Numbered from the stretch's first letter, positions 17,617-25,952 are shown. The stretch: DNA of 64,000 bases from Streptomyces venezuelae (GCF_008642375.1 NZ_CP029194.1:5821001-5885000), one strand, 5' to 3'. Translations and numbers: made by a program. The notes: generated by a model not told the origin, from the sequence alone.

Positions 17617-17679
17617 ACGCTCGGCAAAGGGCTGTTTCCGCGCCTGAAGTACGCCTTCAACGGGCGGTGGGCGCTCGGC
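17573..17679 (+). repeat. Decayed in-frame duplication of the dnaJ 3' end
   Basis: Bases 17573-17625 (the end of dnaJ and 9 bases past its stop) and 17627-17679 align over 53 bp with a period of 54 bp. The second copy would encode KGLFPRLKYAFNGRW in the same frame, against GLFSRLKDAFNGR plus stop in the first. TTCAACGGGCGGT and CGCTCGGC are identical in both. The stop TAG of copy 1 is TGG in copy 2. Confidence 0.85.
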
Positions 17680-17693
17680 TCCCAGCCGGTGAC

Positions 17694-17728
17694 AAGGGCG
17701 GTATCCGTGGTTCACGGGTGCCGCCCTT
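17694..17728 (+). terminator. hrcA-dnaJ operon terminator
   Basis: A 16-bp stem, AAGGGCGGTATCCGTG (17694-17709) with CACGGGTGCCGCCCTT (17713-17728), two G-U pairs and a GTT loop, followed by TCCCTGT. It lies after the duplicated dnaJ tail. Confidence 0.8.
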
Positions 17729-17783
17729 TCCCTGTCCCGCCTACCGATTCGGCCCGCCGACACGGCCATGAAACGATGCCCGT

Positions 17784-18866
17784 ATGTCCACCACCGCACT
17801 GAACGATCTCTTTCGGTTTCCGATCGTGCAGGCCCCCATGGCGGGTGGCGCTTCCTGTCCCGAGCTCGTCGGAGCCGTCTGCAAGGCCGGTGCGCTCGGG
17901 TTCCTGGCCGGCGGGTACAAGACGGCCGGAGGCCTGTACCAGGAGATCAAGCAGGTACGCGGGCTCACCTCGCGGCCCTTCGGCGTCAACCTCTTCATGC
18001 CGCCGGGCGGCCCGCACGCCGACCCCGCCGCCGTCGAGGTCTACCGGCACCAGCTCGCGGGCGAGGCGACCTGGTACGACACCTCCCTCGGCGAGGCCGA
18101 CGACGGCCGTGACGACGGCTACGACGCCAAGCTGGCGATCCTCCTGGAGGACCCGGTCCGTGTCGTCTCCTTCACCTTCGGCTGCCCCGCCCCCGAGACG
18201 CTCGCCGCCTTCGCCCGTGCCGGAACGTTCACGCTCGTCACCGTCACCTCCGCCGAGGACGCCGTCGCCGCCGAGCGGGCCGGTGCCGACGCCGTCTGCG
18301 TCCAGGGCGCCGAGGCCGGCGGCCACCAGAGCACGTACCGCGACGACCCGGCCGACGACGGCACCCCGGGGACCGGACTCCTCGCCCTCGTCACCCAGGT
18401 CCGCGAGAGCGTCGCGCTGCCGATCGTCGCCACCGGCGGGATCATGCGGGGCGCGCAGATCGCCGCCGCCCTCGCCGCCGGGGCCGACGCCGCCCAGCTC
18501 GGCACCGCCTTCCTCTCCTGCCCGGAGTCCGGCGCGCACCCGCTGCACAAGCGGGCCCTGACCGATCCGCTCTTCACCCGGACCGCCTTCACCCGGGCCT
18601 TCTCCGGGCGTCCGGCGCGTGGACTCGTCAACCGCTTCATGCGCGAACACGGGCCGTACGCCCCCGCCGCCTACCCCGAGGTCCACCACCTCACCGCCCC
18701 GCTCCGCAAGGCCGCCGCCACCTCCGGCGACGCCCAGGGCATGGCCCTGTGGGCCGGGCAGGGCCACCGTCTCGCCCGCGAACTCCCCGCCGGGCAGCTC
18801 GTCGAGGTCCTGGCCGCCGAACTCGACACCGCACTCTCCGACCTGGCTCACAGGAGCGCCTCATGA
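17784..18866 (+). CDS. Nitronate monooxygenase (2-nitropropane dioxygenase family)
   Basis: FMN-dependent TIM-barrel enzyme that oxidises alkyl nitronates such as propionate 3-nitronate. The 360-residue protein starts with FRFPIVQAPMAGGASCPELVGAV, the class signature, and has the flavin-binding AGADAVCVQGAEAGGHQ and PIVATGGIMRGAQIAAALAAGADAAQLGTAFL segments (the short motifs GAEAGGH and TGGI are diagnostic). Its stop overlaps the rsmE start as ATGA, so the two are translationally coupled. A link between nitronate detoxification and rRNA methylation is not obvious; the pairing may be accidental. Confidence 0.9.
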   Translation: MSTTALNDLFRFPIVQAPMAGGASCPELVGAVCKAGALGFLAGGYKTAGGLYQEIKQVRGLTSRPFGVNLFMPPGGPHADPAAVEVYRHQLAGEATWYDTSLGEADDGRDDGYDAKLAILLEDPVRVVSFTFGCPAPETLAAFARAGTFTLVTVTSAEDAVAAERAGADAVCVQGAEAGGHQSTYRDDPADDGTPGTGLLALVTQVRESVALPIVATGGIMRGAQIAAALAAGADAAQLGTAFLSCPESGAHPLHKRALTDPLFTRTAFTRAFSGRPARGLVNRFMREHGPYAPAAYPEVHHLTAPLRKAAATSGDAQGMALWAGQGHRLARELPAGQLVEVLAAELDTALSDLAHRSAS

Positions 18867-19606
18867 CCGCACCCGTCTTCGTCGTCGACACGATCCCCGA
18901 CACCCGCCTCTTCGTCCTGGACGGGCCCGAGGGCCGGCACGCCGTCTCCGTGAAGCGGCTGAACCCGGGGGAGGACGTCGTGCTGACCGACGGCCGGGGC
19001 CGCTGGGCCGACTGCGTGGTGTCCGCCGCGGAGGGCAAGGACCGGCTGACGGTGGAGCTCTCCACCGTGCACGAGGACCCCGAGGAGCAGCCGCACGTCA
19101 CCGTCGTCCAGGCGCTGCCCAAGGGCGACCGGGGCGAACTCGCCGTCGAGACCATGACGGAGACCGGTGTCGACGCGATCGTGCCCTGGGCCGCCTCCCG
19201 CTGCATCACCCAGTGGAAGGGCGACCGGGGCCTCAAGGCGCTCGCCAAGTGGCGCTCCACCGCCCGCGAGGCGGGCAAGCAGTCGCGCCGCACCCGCTTC
19301 CCCGAGGTCGCCGACCCGATGACGACCAAGCAGGTCGCCGCCCTCCTCGCCGCCGCCGACTTCGCCGGTGTCCTGCACGAGGACCGCGAGCACGGGAGCG
19401 ACGCCCTGGCCACCGCCGAACTGCCCGCGAAGGGCTCGATCGTGCTGGTCGTCGGCCCCGAGGGCGGTGTCTCCCCGGACGAGCTCGCGGCCTTCGAGGC
19501 GGCCGGGGCGAAGCCGTACCGGCTGGGCCGAAGCATCCTGCGCACCTCCACGGCAGGGACGGCGGCGACGGCCCTCGTCCTGGCGCGCACCGGCCGCTGG
19601 AGCTAG
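18863..19606 (+). CDS. rsmE: 16S rRNA (uracil1498-N3)-methyltransferase RsmE
   Basis: SPOUT-class methyltransferase acting on U1498 of 16S rRNA. The 247-residue protein has an N-terminal PUA-like part (HAVSVKRLNPGEDVVLTDG) and a C-terminal knotted SAM-binding domain with VLVVGPEGGVSPDELAAF and LGRSILRTSTAGTAAT. The ATG at 18863 overlaps the previous stop. The gene ends in a CTAG that also holds the stop codon of the gene on the other strand. In Firmicutes rsmE also follows dnaJ closely. Confidence 0.95.
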   Translation: MTAPVFVVDTIPDTRLFVLDGPEGRHAVSVKRLNPGEDVVLTDGRGRWADCVVSAAEGKDRLTVELSTVHEDPEEQPHVTVVQALPKGDRGELAVETMTETGVDAIVPWAASRCITQWKGDRGLKALAKWRSTAREAGKQSRRTRFPEVADPMTTKQVAALLAAADFAGVLHEDREHGSDALATAELPAKGSIVLVVGPEGGVSPDELAAFEAAGAKPYRLGRSILRTSTAGTAATALVLARTGRWS

Positions 19607-20067
19607 GGGCAGGACACCCCCGGCAGGGACACCCCCGGCAGGGACACCCCTGGCAGGGACACCCCTGGCAGGGACACCCCCGGCAGGGACACCCCGGCAG
19701 GACACCCCTCAGCCTCGTCCGGCTCCGTCAGAGTGTCGTAGAGCGGCCAGGCGTCCTCCTCTCGGACTCCGTGGGCCGTGGGGAGGAGGCCGCGGGTCCC
19801 GGCCTCCTCCAGGAAGCGGCGTACGACGCCCGGCTTGTTGAGGTTCAGGATCTCGCCGCCGGCCGAGGCCACGTCGCCCAGGCCGAAGGGGTAGCCGGCC
19901 ACGATGCGGCCCGGGCCGTCCCGGAAGACCAGGCGGAGCTGGGCGTGCCGGGTCTCCGCGCGGCGCAGGGTGAGGACCGTCCGGCAGTCGGGGTGGCGGT
20001 GGCGGACGTTCCAGAGCCACACCGTGCCGTCCACCGTCAGTTCGCGTACCGCGCCGTCCCGTCTCAT
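19603..20067 (-). CDS. Hypothetical protein with C-terminal PGVSL pentapeptide repeats
   Basis: A 154-residue protein of unknown family. The first 120 or so residues look like a real fold (TVDGTVWLWNVRHRHPDCRT, IVAGYPFGLGDVASAGGEILNLNKPGVVRRFLEEA). The tail is five to six copies of PGVSL followed by GVSCP, encoded by the 15-bp tandem repeat at 19608-19708. Its TAG stop shares CTAG with the rsmE stop. The repeat has probably extended or replaced the native C-terminus. No clear Shine-Dalgarno precedes the start ATG, which lowers confidence in the exact start. Confidence 0.65.
   Translation of the reverse strand: MRRDGAVRELTVDGTVWLWNVRHRHPDCRTVLTLRRAETRHAQLRLVFRDGPGRIVAGYPFGLGDVASAGGEILNLNKPGVVRRFLEEAGTRGLLPTAHGVREEDAWPLYDTLTEPDEAEGCPAGVSLPGVSLPGVSLPGVSLPGVSLPGVSCP
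19608..19708. repeat. 15-bp tandem repeat (CGGCAGGGACACCCC)
   Basis: Five 15-bp units (19621-19695), differing only by C or T at the first base, flanked on each side by a 13-bp unit GGCAGGACACCCC (19608-19620 and 19696-19708) that lacks two bases. The array lies in the 3' end of the minus-strand hypothetical gene and immediately after the rsmE stop. The symmetric short outer units and identical inner ones fit expansion by slippage or unequal crossing-over. Confidence 0.92.
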
Positions 20068-20160
20068 CCGGCGGAGTGTACGGACGGTGATGCCGGCGGG
20101 CGGCGATTTTTGCCGGAACCCGGTGGACGGCCGCCCCCGGGTCCTTCATAGGGTGGCCGC

Positions 20161-21504
20161 ATGGCCGACGAGTCCCCTCTGATCCGCAGTCTGCGCACCG
20201 CCGTTGCCGCCGCGCCCGGTGACGTGCCCCTGCGCCTCCACTTCGCCGAGCTGCTCCTTTCCGAGGGACGCAACGAGGAGGCCGTCGCGGAGGCGGCCGT
20301 CGCCCTCCAGCACGCGCCCGGGGACGCGGCCGCCCGCGCGCTGATGATGCGGGCCATGGGCGTGCCCCCGGTGTCGGCTCCGGCGCCGGAGCCGGGCCCC
20401 GCGCCGGTGCAGCCGCCCGTGGCCGAGAAGCCTGTGGTCGAGAAGCCCGTGGCCGAGAAGCCTGTGGCCGAAAGGCCCGAGACCCCCGCCCCGGCCGACC
20501 CCGCCCTCGCCTTCGACTGGGACGCCGCCGAGCAGCAGGTCCAGGACCTCGTCGGCCCCCGCTTCCTCGAGGATCCGCAGGCCGAGGGCGGCGAGGGTGC
20601 CGCCGGGGACGCCGCCGCCTGGGACGTGGACGCCCCCGGTGCCGTACGCCTCGCCGACGTCGGCGGCATGGAGGAGGTCAAGGAGCGCCTGGAGGCCGCC
20701 TTCCTCGCCCCCATGCGCAATCCCGAACTGCGCAGGCTGTACGGCAAGTCGCTGCGCGGCGGCCTGCTCCTGTACGGGCCGCCCGGCTGCGGCAAGACCT
20801 TCATCGCCCGGGCCGTCGCGGGCGAGCTCGGCGCGAACTTCCTCACCGTCTCGCTCTCCGACGTCCTCGACATGTGGATCGGGGCCTCCGAGAAGAACAT
20901 CCACGACATCTTCGAGACGGCCCGCCGCCAGGCCCCCTGCGTCGTCTTCCTCGACGAGCTGGACGCCCTCGGCGCCAAGCGTTCCCGTACGCACCACAGC
21001 GGCCTGCGCAATGTCGTCAACCAGCTCCTCACCGAGCTCGACGGCATCGCGAGCGGCGCCGGCAACGAAGGCGTCTTCGTGCTCGCCGCCACCAACGTGC
21101 CCTGGGACGTGGACATCGCGCTGCGCCGCCCCGGCCGTCTCGACCGCACGCTCCTCGTGCTGCCGCCCGACGCCGCCGCCCGGGAGGCGATCCTCCGCTA
21201 CCACCTGCGCGAGCGCCCCATCGAGGCCGTCGACCTCGGCAAGCTCGTCAACGTCACCGAGGACTTCTCCGGCGCCGACCTCGCCCACCTCTGCGAGTCC
21301 GCCGCCGAGGCCGCGCTCCTCGACTCCGCCCGCACCGGCTCCGTACGCCTGATCACCACCAAGGACCTCCTCGGCGCGGCCAAGCAGATCAAGCCGTCCA
21401 CGGAGCCGTGGTTCGCCGTCGCGCGGAACGTCGCCATGTTCGCCAACGAGGGCGGACTGTACGACGACCTCCTCGCCTACCTGAAGCGGAAGCGCAAGCT
21501 GTGA
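20161..21504 (+). CDS. AAA+ family ATPase with N-terminal TPR-like region
   Basis: A 447-residue cytosolic ATPase. Residues 1-65 form helical repeats of TPR type (LRLHFAELLLSEGRNEEAVAEAAVALQHAPG). A Pro/Ala linker follows with four pentapeptides PVAEK/PVVEK/PVAEK/PVAER (15-bp DNA repeat at 20416-20475). The AAA domain has Walker A GPPGCGKTF, Walker B VVFLDELDALG, a sensor region VLAATNVPWDVD and arginine finger RRPGRLDRT, the pattern of CDC48/FtsH-like ATPases without a protease domain. It is coupled by GTGA to a TPR membrane protein gene. The client is unknown. Confidence 0.88.
   Translation: MADESPLIRSLRTAVAAAPGDVPLRLHFAELLLSEGRNEEAVAEAAVALQHAPGDAAARALMMRAMGVPPVSAPAPEPGPAPVQPPVAEKPVVEKPVAEKPVAERPETPAPADPALAFDWDAAEQQVQDLVGPRFLEDPQAEGGEGAAGDAAAWDVDAPGAVRLADVGGMEEVKERLEAAFLAPMRNPELRRLYGKSLRGGLLLYGPPGCGKTFIARAVAGELGANFLTVSLSDVLDMWIGASEKNIHDIFETARRQAPCVVFLDELDALGAKRSRTHHSGLRNVVNQLLTELDGIASGAGNEGVFVLAATNVPWDVDIALRRPGRLDRTLLVLPPDAAAREAILRYHLRERPIEAVDLGKLVNVTEDFSGADLAHLCESAAEAALLDSARTGSVRLITTKDLLGAAKQIKPSTEPWFAVARNVAMFANEGGLYDDLLAYLKRKRKL
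20416..20475 (+). repeat. 15-bp coding repeat (PVxEK) in the AAA ATPase linker
   Basis: Four units starting at 20416, 20431, 20446 and 20461 encode PVAEK, PVVEK, PVAEK and PVAER. Units one and three are identical at the DNA level. They lengthen a flexible linker between the TPR-like and ATPase parts. Confidence 0.85.
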
Positions 21505-22595
21505 CCACTCCGACCGCGCTCCTGCGCGCCGAGGCGCTGTACGACACCGGCCGGTACGAGCAGGCCGGGGCGCTCGTCGCCCAGCATCTGGCGACCGATC
21601 CGGAGGATGCCGACGCCCTCGTCCTGCTCGCCCGCTGCCACCACCGGGCCGGCGACGCCCCGGCCGCCCTGGCCGCCGTGGAGGAGGCGCTGCGCGCCCG
21701 GCCCGAGCTGCTCATGGGCTGGCTGATGCGCGTCCAGATCCTGCTGGCCCTGAAGCGGTTCCCGGAGGCCGAGGCGAGCGGCCGGCGCGCCGTCGAGCTC
21801 GCCCCGCAGTACTGGGGCAGCCACTACGCGCTCGGCACGGCCCTCGCCGAGCACGCCGAGCACGCCCGCTCCCGGGGCCGCGCGGTCGAGGCCTACGAGG
21901 CGGCGCGGGCGGCCGTCGCCCTCGGCCCCGAGGAGGACGCGGCGCACTTCCTGGTGGGCCTGACCGCCCAGCGCCGGGGCGACCACGCCACCGCGCAGCG
22001 GGCGTACGAGACGGCTCTGCGGCTCAACCCGCAGAGCAGCGAGGCCCACAACAACCTCTCGCTGCTGCGGCTGCGCCGCCGCTGGTTCCGGCGCGGGGCC
22101 TGGACGCAGGCCGCCGAGGGCTTCGTGGCCTCCGCCGCGCTCGACCTCGACGACCGCAAGGCCCGCTACAACCTGGAGGCCATGGCCTGGAACACCGCGG
22201 CCGGGGCCCGCTGGGTGGCCCTCCTCGGCTTCATCGCCTCCGCCGTCGCCATCGCCTGGATCCCCGTCGGCGCGGGCTGGGCCGACGCGGCCGTCCCGCT
22301 CCTGCTCGGCGGGGCCGTGCTCGTCGGGGCCTGGGCCGGGTGGGCGGTGTGGATGGGCCGCCGGGTGCCGCCGCGGCTGCGCCGTCCCCTGCTGCTCGTG
22401 GCGCGCAACTGCCGGCCCGTGCTGTTCATGGCCGGGGCCGTCGGACTCCTCGGGCTCTACTCGCTCGCCGAGCTCGCGCTGTGGTCCTTCGACTCGGGGG
22501 TGGTGAGCGGCTTGGGCACACCCCTCTTCTGGGGTGTGATCATCACGTACTGGGTGAGCCGCTCGGCCCTGAACCGCCGCGCGCCGAAGGACTGA
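21501..22595 (+). CDS. TPR-repeat protein with C-terminal membrane helices
   Basis: A 364-residue protein. Residues 1-190 are tandem TPR units (ALYDTGRYEQAGALVAQHLATDPEDADALVLLARCHHRAGD and similar), and the C-terminal 150 residues hold about four hydrophobic helices (WVALLGFIASAVAIAWIPVG; VLFMAGAVGLLGLYSLAELALW). The GTG at 21501 overlaps the stop of the AAA ATPase gene as GTGA. The pair may form a membrane-attached complex in which the TPR protein holds the ATPase or its client. That is an inference from coupling and domain content. Confidence 0.85.
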   Translation: MTTPTALLRAEALYDTGRYEQAGALVAQHLATDPEDADALVLLARCHHRAGDAPAALAAVEEALRARPELLMGWLMRVQILLALKRFPEAEASGRRAVELAPQYWGSHYALGTALAEHAEHARSRGRAVEAYEAARAAVALGPEEDAAHFLVGLTAQRRGDHATAQRAYETALRLNPQSSEAHNNLSLLRLRRRWFRRGAWTQAAEGFVASAALDLDDRKARYNLEAMAWNTAAGARWVALLGFIASAVAIAWIPVGAGWADAAVPLLLGGAVLVGAWAGWAVWMGRRVPPRLRRPLLLVARNCRPVLFMAGAVGLLGLYSLAELALWSFDSGVVSGLGTPLFWGVIITYWVSRSALNRRAPKD

Positions 22596-22675
22596 CGGGG
22601 GACACGGCCGTGTCGGTCGCGGCCGATAGCATTCCCGTCGTACGGATCCACAACAGAGGCGAGGAGGCCCGGGCC

Positions 22676-23035
22676 ATGGCCGGAGAGCCGCAGAGCGACT
22701 GCCTGTTCTGCAAGATCGTGGCAGGGGAGGTGCCGGCGACGATCGTGCGCGAGACCGAGACGACCGTCGCCTTCCGCGACATCAACCCGCAGGCGCCGAC
22801 GCACGTCCTGGTCATCCCGCGCCTCCACTACCCGGACGCCGCGTCCCTGGCCGCCGCCGCGCCGACCGTCGCCGCCGACATACTGCGTGAGGCCGGAGAG
22901 GTCGCCGCGCAGGAGAAGGTCGACGGCCACGGCTTCCGGATCGTCTTCAACACCGGCGCCGGCGCGGGCCAGACCGTCTTCCACGCCCACGCGCACGTGC
23001 TGGGCGGCCGCGGCCTCAACTGGCCTCCCGGCTAA
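22676..23035 (+). CDS. HIT family nucleotide-binding protein
   Basis: A 119-residue histidine-triad protein, probably an HINT-type nucleoside phosphoramidase. The N-terminal CLFCKIVAGEVPA motif has a CxxC that can bind zinc in HINT proteins, and the catalytic triad is VFHAHAHVLGG near the C-terminus. ATG 22676 starts MAGEPQSDCLFCK; upstream in-frame sequence belongs to the overlapping TPR reading frame. The RNase Z gene starts 3 bp after its stop, so they are co-transcribed. Confidence 0.93.
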   Translation: MAGEPQSDCLFCKIVAGEVPATIVRETETTVAFRDINPQAPTHVLVIPRLHYPDAASLAAAAPTVAADILREAGEVAAQEKVDGHGFRIVFNTGAGAGQTVFHAHAHVLGGRGLNWPPG

Positions 23036-23038
23036 GCC

Positions 23039-23941
23039 GTGTCCGTACGCGAACTGGTCGTCCTCGGGACCGCGAGCCAGGTCCCGACCCGGCACCGCAA
23101 CCACAACGGCTACCTGCTGCGCTGGGACGGCCAGGGCATCCTCTTCGACCCGGGCGAGGGCACCCAGCGCCAGATGCTGCGGGCCGGGGTCGCCGCGCAC
23201 GACCTCGACCGGATCTGCGTCACGCACTTCCACGGCGACCACTCGCTCGGCCTGGCCGGGGTGATCCAGCGGATCAACCTCGACCAGGTGCCGCACCCGG
23301 TCACCGCCCACTACCCGGCGAGCGGGCAGCACTTCTTCGAGCGGCTGCGGTACGCCACGGCCTACCGCGAGACGGTGAAGCTGACCGAGTCGCCGGTCGC
23401 CGCCGACGGGCCGCTCGCGGTCACCGAGGCCTATACCCTCGACGCGCGCAGGCTCTCGCACCCCGTCGAGTCGTACGGCTACCGGGTCACCGAGCCCGAC
23501 GGGCGCCGGATCCTGCCCGAGAAGCTCGCCGCGCACGGCATCAAGGGCCCCGACGTGGGCCGGATCCAGCGGGAGGGCAGCCTGAACGGCGTCTCCCTCG
23601 CCGAGGTCAGCGAGGTGCGGCGCGGGCAGCGCTTCGCCTTCGTCATGGACACCCGCCTCTGCGACGGGGTGCACGCGCTCGCCGAGGGCGCCGACCTGCT
23701 CGTCATCGAGTCGACCTTCCTCGACGAGGACGTCCGGCTGGCCACGGACCACGGCCATCTGACGGCCGGACAGGCCGCGGCCGTCGCGCGGGACGCGGGC
23801 GTACGGCACCTCGTCCTGACCCACTTCTCCCAGCGCTACAGCGACCCGGCCGAGTTCGAGCGGCAGGCGCGTGCGGCCGGGTTCGACGGCGAACTGAGTA
23901 TTGCCCAGGACCTCATGAGGGTCCCCGTACCGAAGAGATAG
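23039..23941 (+). CDS. rnz: Ribonuclease Z (tRNA 3' endonuclease)
   Basis: Metallo-beta-lactamase-fold endonuclease that removes the 3' trailer of tRNA precursors. The 300-residue protein has ELVVLGTASQVPTRHRNHNGYLL at the start (nucleotide motif region), the metal site THFHGDHSLGLAG, a middle insertion with RILPEKLAAHGIKGPDVG, later FVMDTRLCDGVHALAEGADLLVIESTF and HLVLTHFSQRYSD with the last His. GTG 23039 is 3 bp past the HIT gene. It belongs to the ELAC1-like short form. Confidence 0.93.
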   Translation: MSVRELVVLGTASQVPTRHRNHNGYLLRWDGQGILFDPGEGTQRQMLRAGVAAHDLDRICVTHFHGDHSLGLAGVIQRINLDQVPHPVTAHYPASGQHFFERLRYATAYRETVKLTESPVAADGPLAVTEAYTLDARRLSHPVESYGYRVTEPDGRRILPEKLAAHGIKGPDVGRIQREGSLNGVSLAEVSEVRRGQRFAFVMDTRLCDGVHALAEGADLLVIESTFLDEDVRLATDHGHLTAGQAAAVARDAGVRHLVLTHFSQRYSDPAEFERQARAAGFDGELSIAQDLMRVPVPKR

Positions 23942-23954
23942 AGCAGCACCACCC

Positions 23955-24962
23955 ATGCACCTCCCCGTGGGCCTCCCCAAGGCCGAGCTCCACCTCCACA
24001 TCGAAGGCACCCTCGAACCCGAGCTGGCCTTCGCGCTCGCCGAGCGCAACGGCGTGACCCTGCCGTACGCGGACACCACCGCGCTGCGCGAGGCGTACGA
24101 GTTCAGCGACCTCCAGTCCTTCCTGGACCTCTACTACGGCCTGATGGCCGTCCTGCGCACCGCCGAGGACTTCACCGAGCTCGCCGAGGCCTATCTGGAG
24201 CGGGCCGCGGCCCAGGGCGTCCGGCACGCCGAGATCTTCTTCGACCCGCAGGCGCACACCGCCCGCGGCGTCCCGGTCGGCACCGTGATCGACGGCCTCG
24301 GGACCGCCCTCGACCGGTCGGAGGAGCGGTACGGGATCTCGACCCGGCTCATCCTGTGCTTCCTGCGCGACGAGTCCGCCGAGTCGGCCCTGGCCACCCT
24401 GGAGGCCGCGAAGCCGTACCTGCACCGGATCACCGGCGTCGGCCTGGACTCGGCGGAGGTCGGCCACCCGCCCGCGAAGTTCCGCGAGGTGTACGAGGAG
24501 GCCGCCCGGCTCGGGCTGCGCCGCGTCGCCCACGCCGGCGAGGAGGGCCCCGCGGCGTACGTCCGGGAGGCCCTCGACGTCCTCGGTGTGGAGCGGATCG
24601 ACCACGGTCTGCGCTGCATGGAGGACCCGGAGCTGGTCGGCCGGCTGGCCCGCGAGCGGGTGCCGCTGACGCTCTGCCCCCTGTCGAACGTCCGGCTCCG
24701 CGTCATCGGCACCCTCGCCGACCACCCGCTCCGCGCGATGATGGAGGCGGGCCTGCTGGTGACGGTGAACTCCGACGACCCGGCCTACTTCGGCGGCTAC
24801 GCGGGCGACAACTTCGACGCGGTGGAGGCCGCCCTGGCCCTGGAGCCGGAGCAGCTCCGCGCCCTCGCCCGCAACTCCTTCGAGGCCTCCTTCCTGGAGG
24901 ACGACGAGCCCCGCAGGGCCCGGTACCTCGCGGAGGTCGAGGCCTACGACTTCGGGGCCTAG
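23955..24962 (+). CDS. Adenosine/adenine deaminase family protein, probably adenine deaminase
   Basis: A 335-residue zinc amidohydrolase that would convert adenine (or adenosine) to hypoxanthine (or inosine). Metal and catalytic motifs: AELHLHIEGTLEPE at the N-terminus, HAGEE in the middle, ERIDHGLRCMEDP and VNSDDPAYFGGY. The HIEG spelling, rather than HLDG, and DDPAYFGGY are, as I recall, features of the fungal Aah1/bacterial adenine-deaminase type 2 branch, so adenine is the more likely substrate. It sits 13 bp behind rnz in the same direction and is convergent with a methyltransferase gene. Confidence 0.88.
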   Translation: MHLPVGLPKAELHLHIEGTLEPELAFALAERNGVTLPYADTTALREAYEFSDLQSFLDLYYGLMAVLRTAEDFTELAEAYLERAAAQGVRHAEIFFDPQAHTARGVPVGTVIDGLGTALDRSEERYGISTRLILCFLRDESAESALATLEAAKPYLHRITGVGLDSAEVGHPPAKFREVYEEAARLGLRRVAHAGEEGPAAYVREALDVLGVERIDHGLRCMEDPELVGRLARERVPLTLCPLSNVRLRVIGTLADHPLRAMMEAGLLVTVNSDDPAYFGGYAGDNFDAVEAALALEPEQLRALARNSFEASFLEDDEPRRARYLAEVEAYDFGA

Positions 24963-24983
24963 GGGCGTAGGGGCGCAGCGGCG

Positions 24984-25730
24984 TCAGGCGCGGCAGCGCA
25001 GCATTTCCAGCGGCGGGTTGGAGCGCATGTCCGCCCAGAACTCCTCGCCGTACGCGCGGACGCCGGCCTCGGACACCGACAGCGGGACCCATTCCAGCGC
25101 ACTGAACCCGGCCGCCTCGAGGGACCGCTCGTAGACCTCGCGGCGTGGACACGTGGTGATGATGGTGATCGGCTGCGGGTCGAGGAGGGCGGTGAGCCGC
25201 CCTCGGGTGCCCGTCTCGATCTCCTCGCCGGTCGCCTCGATGCGGAACCCGTACTTGTCCAGGGGCGGACCGTCGTACCGGTAGTCGGGCGTCTGGACGA
25301 GCAGGAAGAACTCCCCGCCCGGCACCAGGTTCCGGTGGATGGCGGCGCACATCCGCTCCGTCTCCGCGATGTCCCCGGCGTAGTTGAGACACTGCACGCC
25401 CAGCGCGATGTCGTAGCGCCGGTCGAGCTGCCGCAGCTCGGCCACGTCGCCGACCTCGTAGACCACGCCCAGCGGGTCACGCCGGTCGATCTCCTGCGCG
25501 GCGGCGATCATCTCGACGGAGATGTCGACGCCGAAGACGTCGGTCGCGCCGCGCCGCTTGAACTCCCTGCTGTAGAAACCGGTGCCGCACGCCAGGTCGA
25601 GGACCGACTTGCCGGTCACGTCCCCGACCATGCCCAGGAAGCTGGGCACCTCCCCGTAACGCATCAGCGGCAGGGACTTGAAGCCCTCGAAGGCCTCGCC
25701 GATCTCGTCGTACTGATCCTGCACGTTCAT
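24984..25730 (-). CDS. Class I SAM-dependent methyltransferase
   Basis: A 248-residue methyltransferase with motif I VLDLACGTGFYSREF, motif II FGVDISVEMI and a later LGVQCLNYAGD and LVPGGEFFLLVQT. The N-terminus MNVQDQYDEIGEAFEGF resembles enzymes annotated as ToxA/toxoflavin-type methyltransferases, but this is similarity by eye only. GGGGAAA precedes the ATG at 25730. The gene lies 222 bp behind an MFS gene on the same strand, so a methylated small molecule and its exporter are possible. Confidence 0.87.
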   Translation of the reverse strand: MNVQDQYDEIGEAFEGFKSLPLMRYGEVPSFLGMVGDVTGKSVLDLACGTGFYSREFKRRGATDVFGVDISVEMIAAAQEIDRRDPLGVVYEVGDVAELRQLDRRYDIALGVQCLNYAGDIAETERMCAAIHRNLVPGGEFFLLVQTPDYRYDGPPLDKYGFRIEATGEEIETGTRGRLTALLDPQPITIITTCPRREVYERSLEAAGFSALEWVPLSVSEAGVRAYGEEFWADMRSNPPLEMLRCRA

Positions 25731-25952
25731 GTGTTTCCCCCCTCTACGGTTCGCCTGTAGGCGGCCACGCCGAGCAGCCCTCCGGAGGAGGAGGGGCACC
25801 GGGCAGCGGTCGTGGCAGTGAGTCTGCGCCCGCGTCGTCCGGCTGTCGTATGAGCGGATCACACGAAGAAGGCGGTCGGGTGACTCTCGTATCACCCAAC
25901 AAGCAGATCCACCGGGGGAGGAACGCCGCAGGTGGCAGGGGCGGAATCGTCG

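Noticed and set aside
17573..17679. Phage or element attachment site at dnaJ
   Set aside because: The copies are adjacent with a 54-bp period and there is no integrase or insert, so a tandem duplication is the simpler reading; the element-scar idea is kept only as an alternative for era.
14548..17799. A 1083-codon minus-strand frame opposite hrcA and dnaJ
   Set aside because: It is antisense to two certain genes with a CIRCE element and terminator, and has no recognisable domain. The same holds for the frames at 27484-30516, 3567-5858, 22457-24079 and 55300-58047.
19608..19708. Possible small CRISPR array
   Set aside because: The repeat is a head-to-tail 15-bp array without spacers, and no cas genes are in the window.
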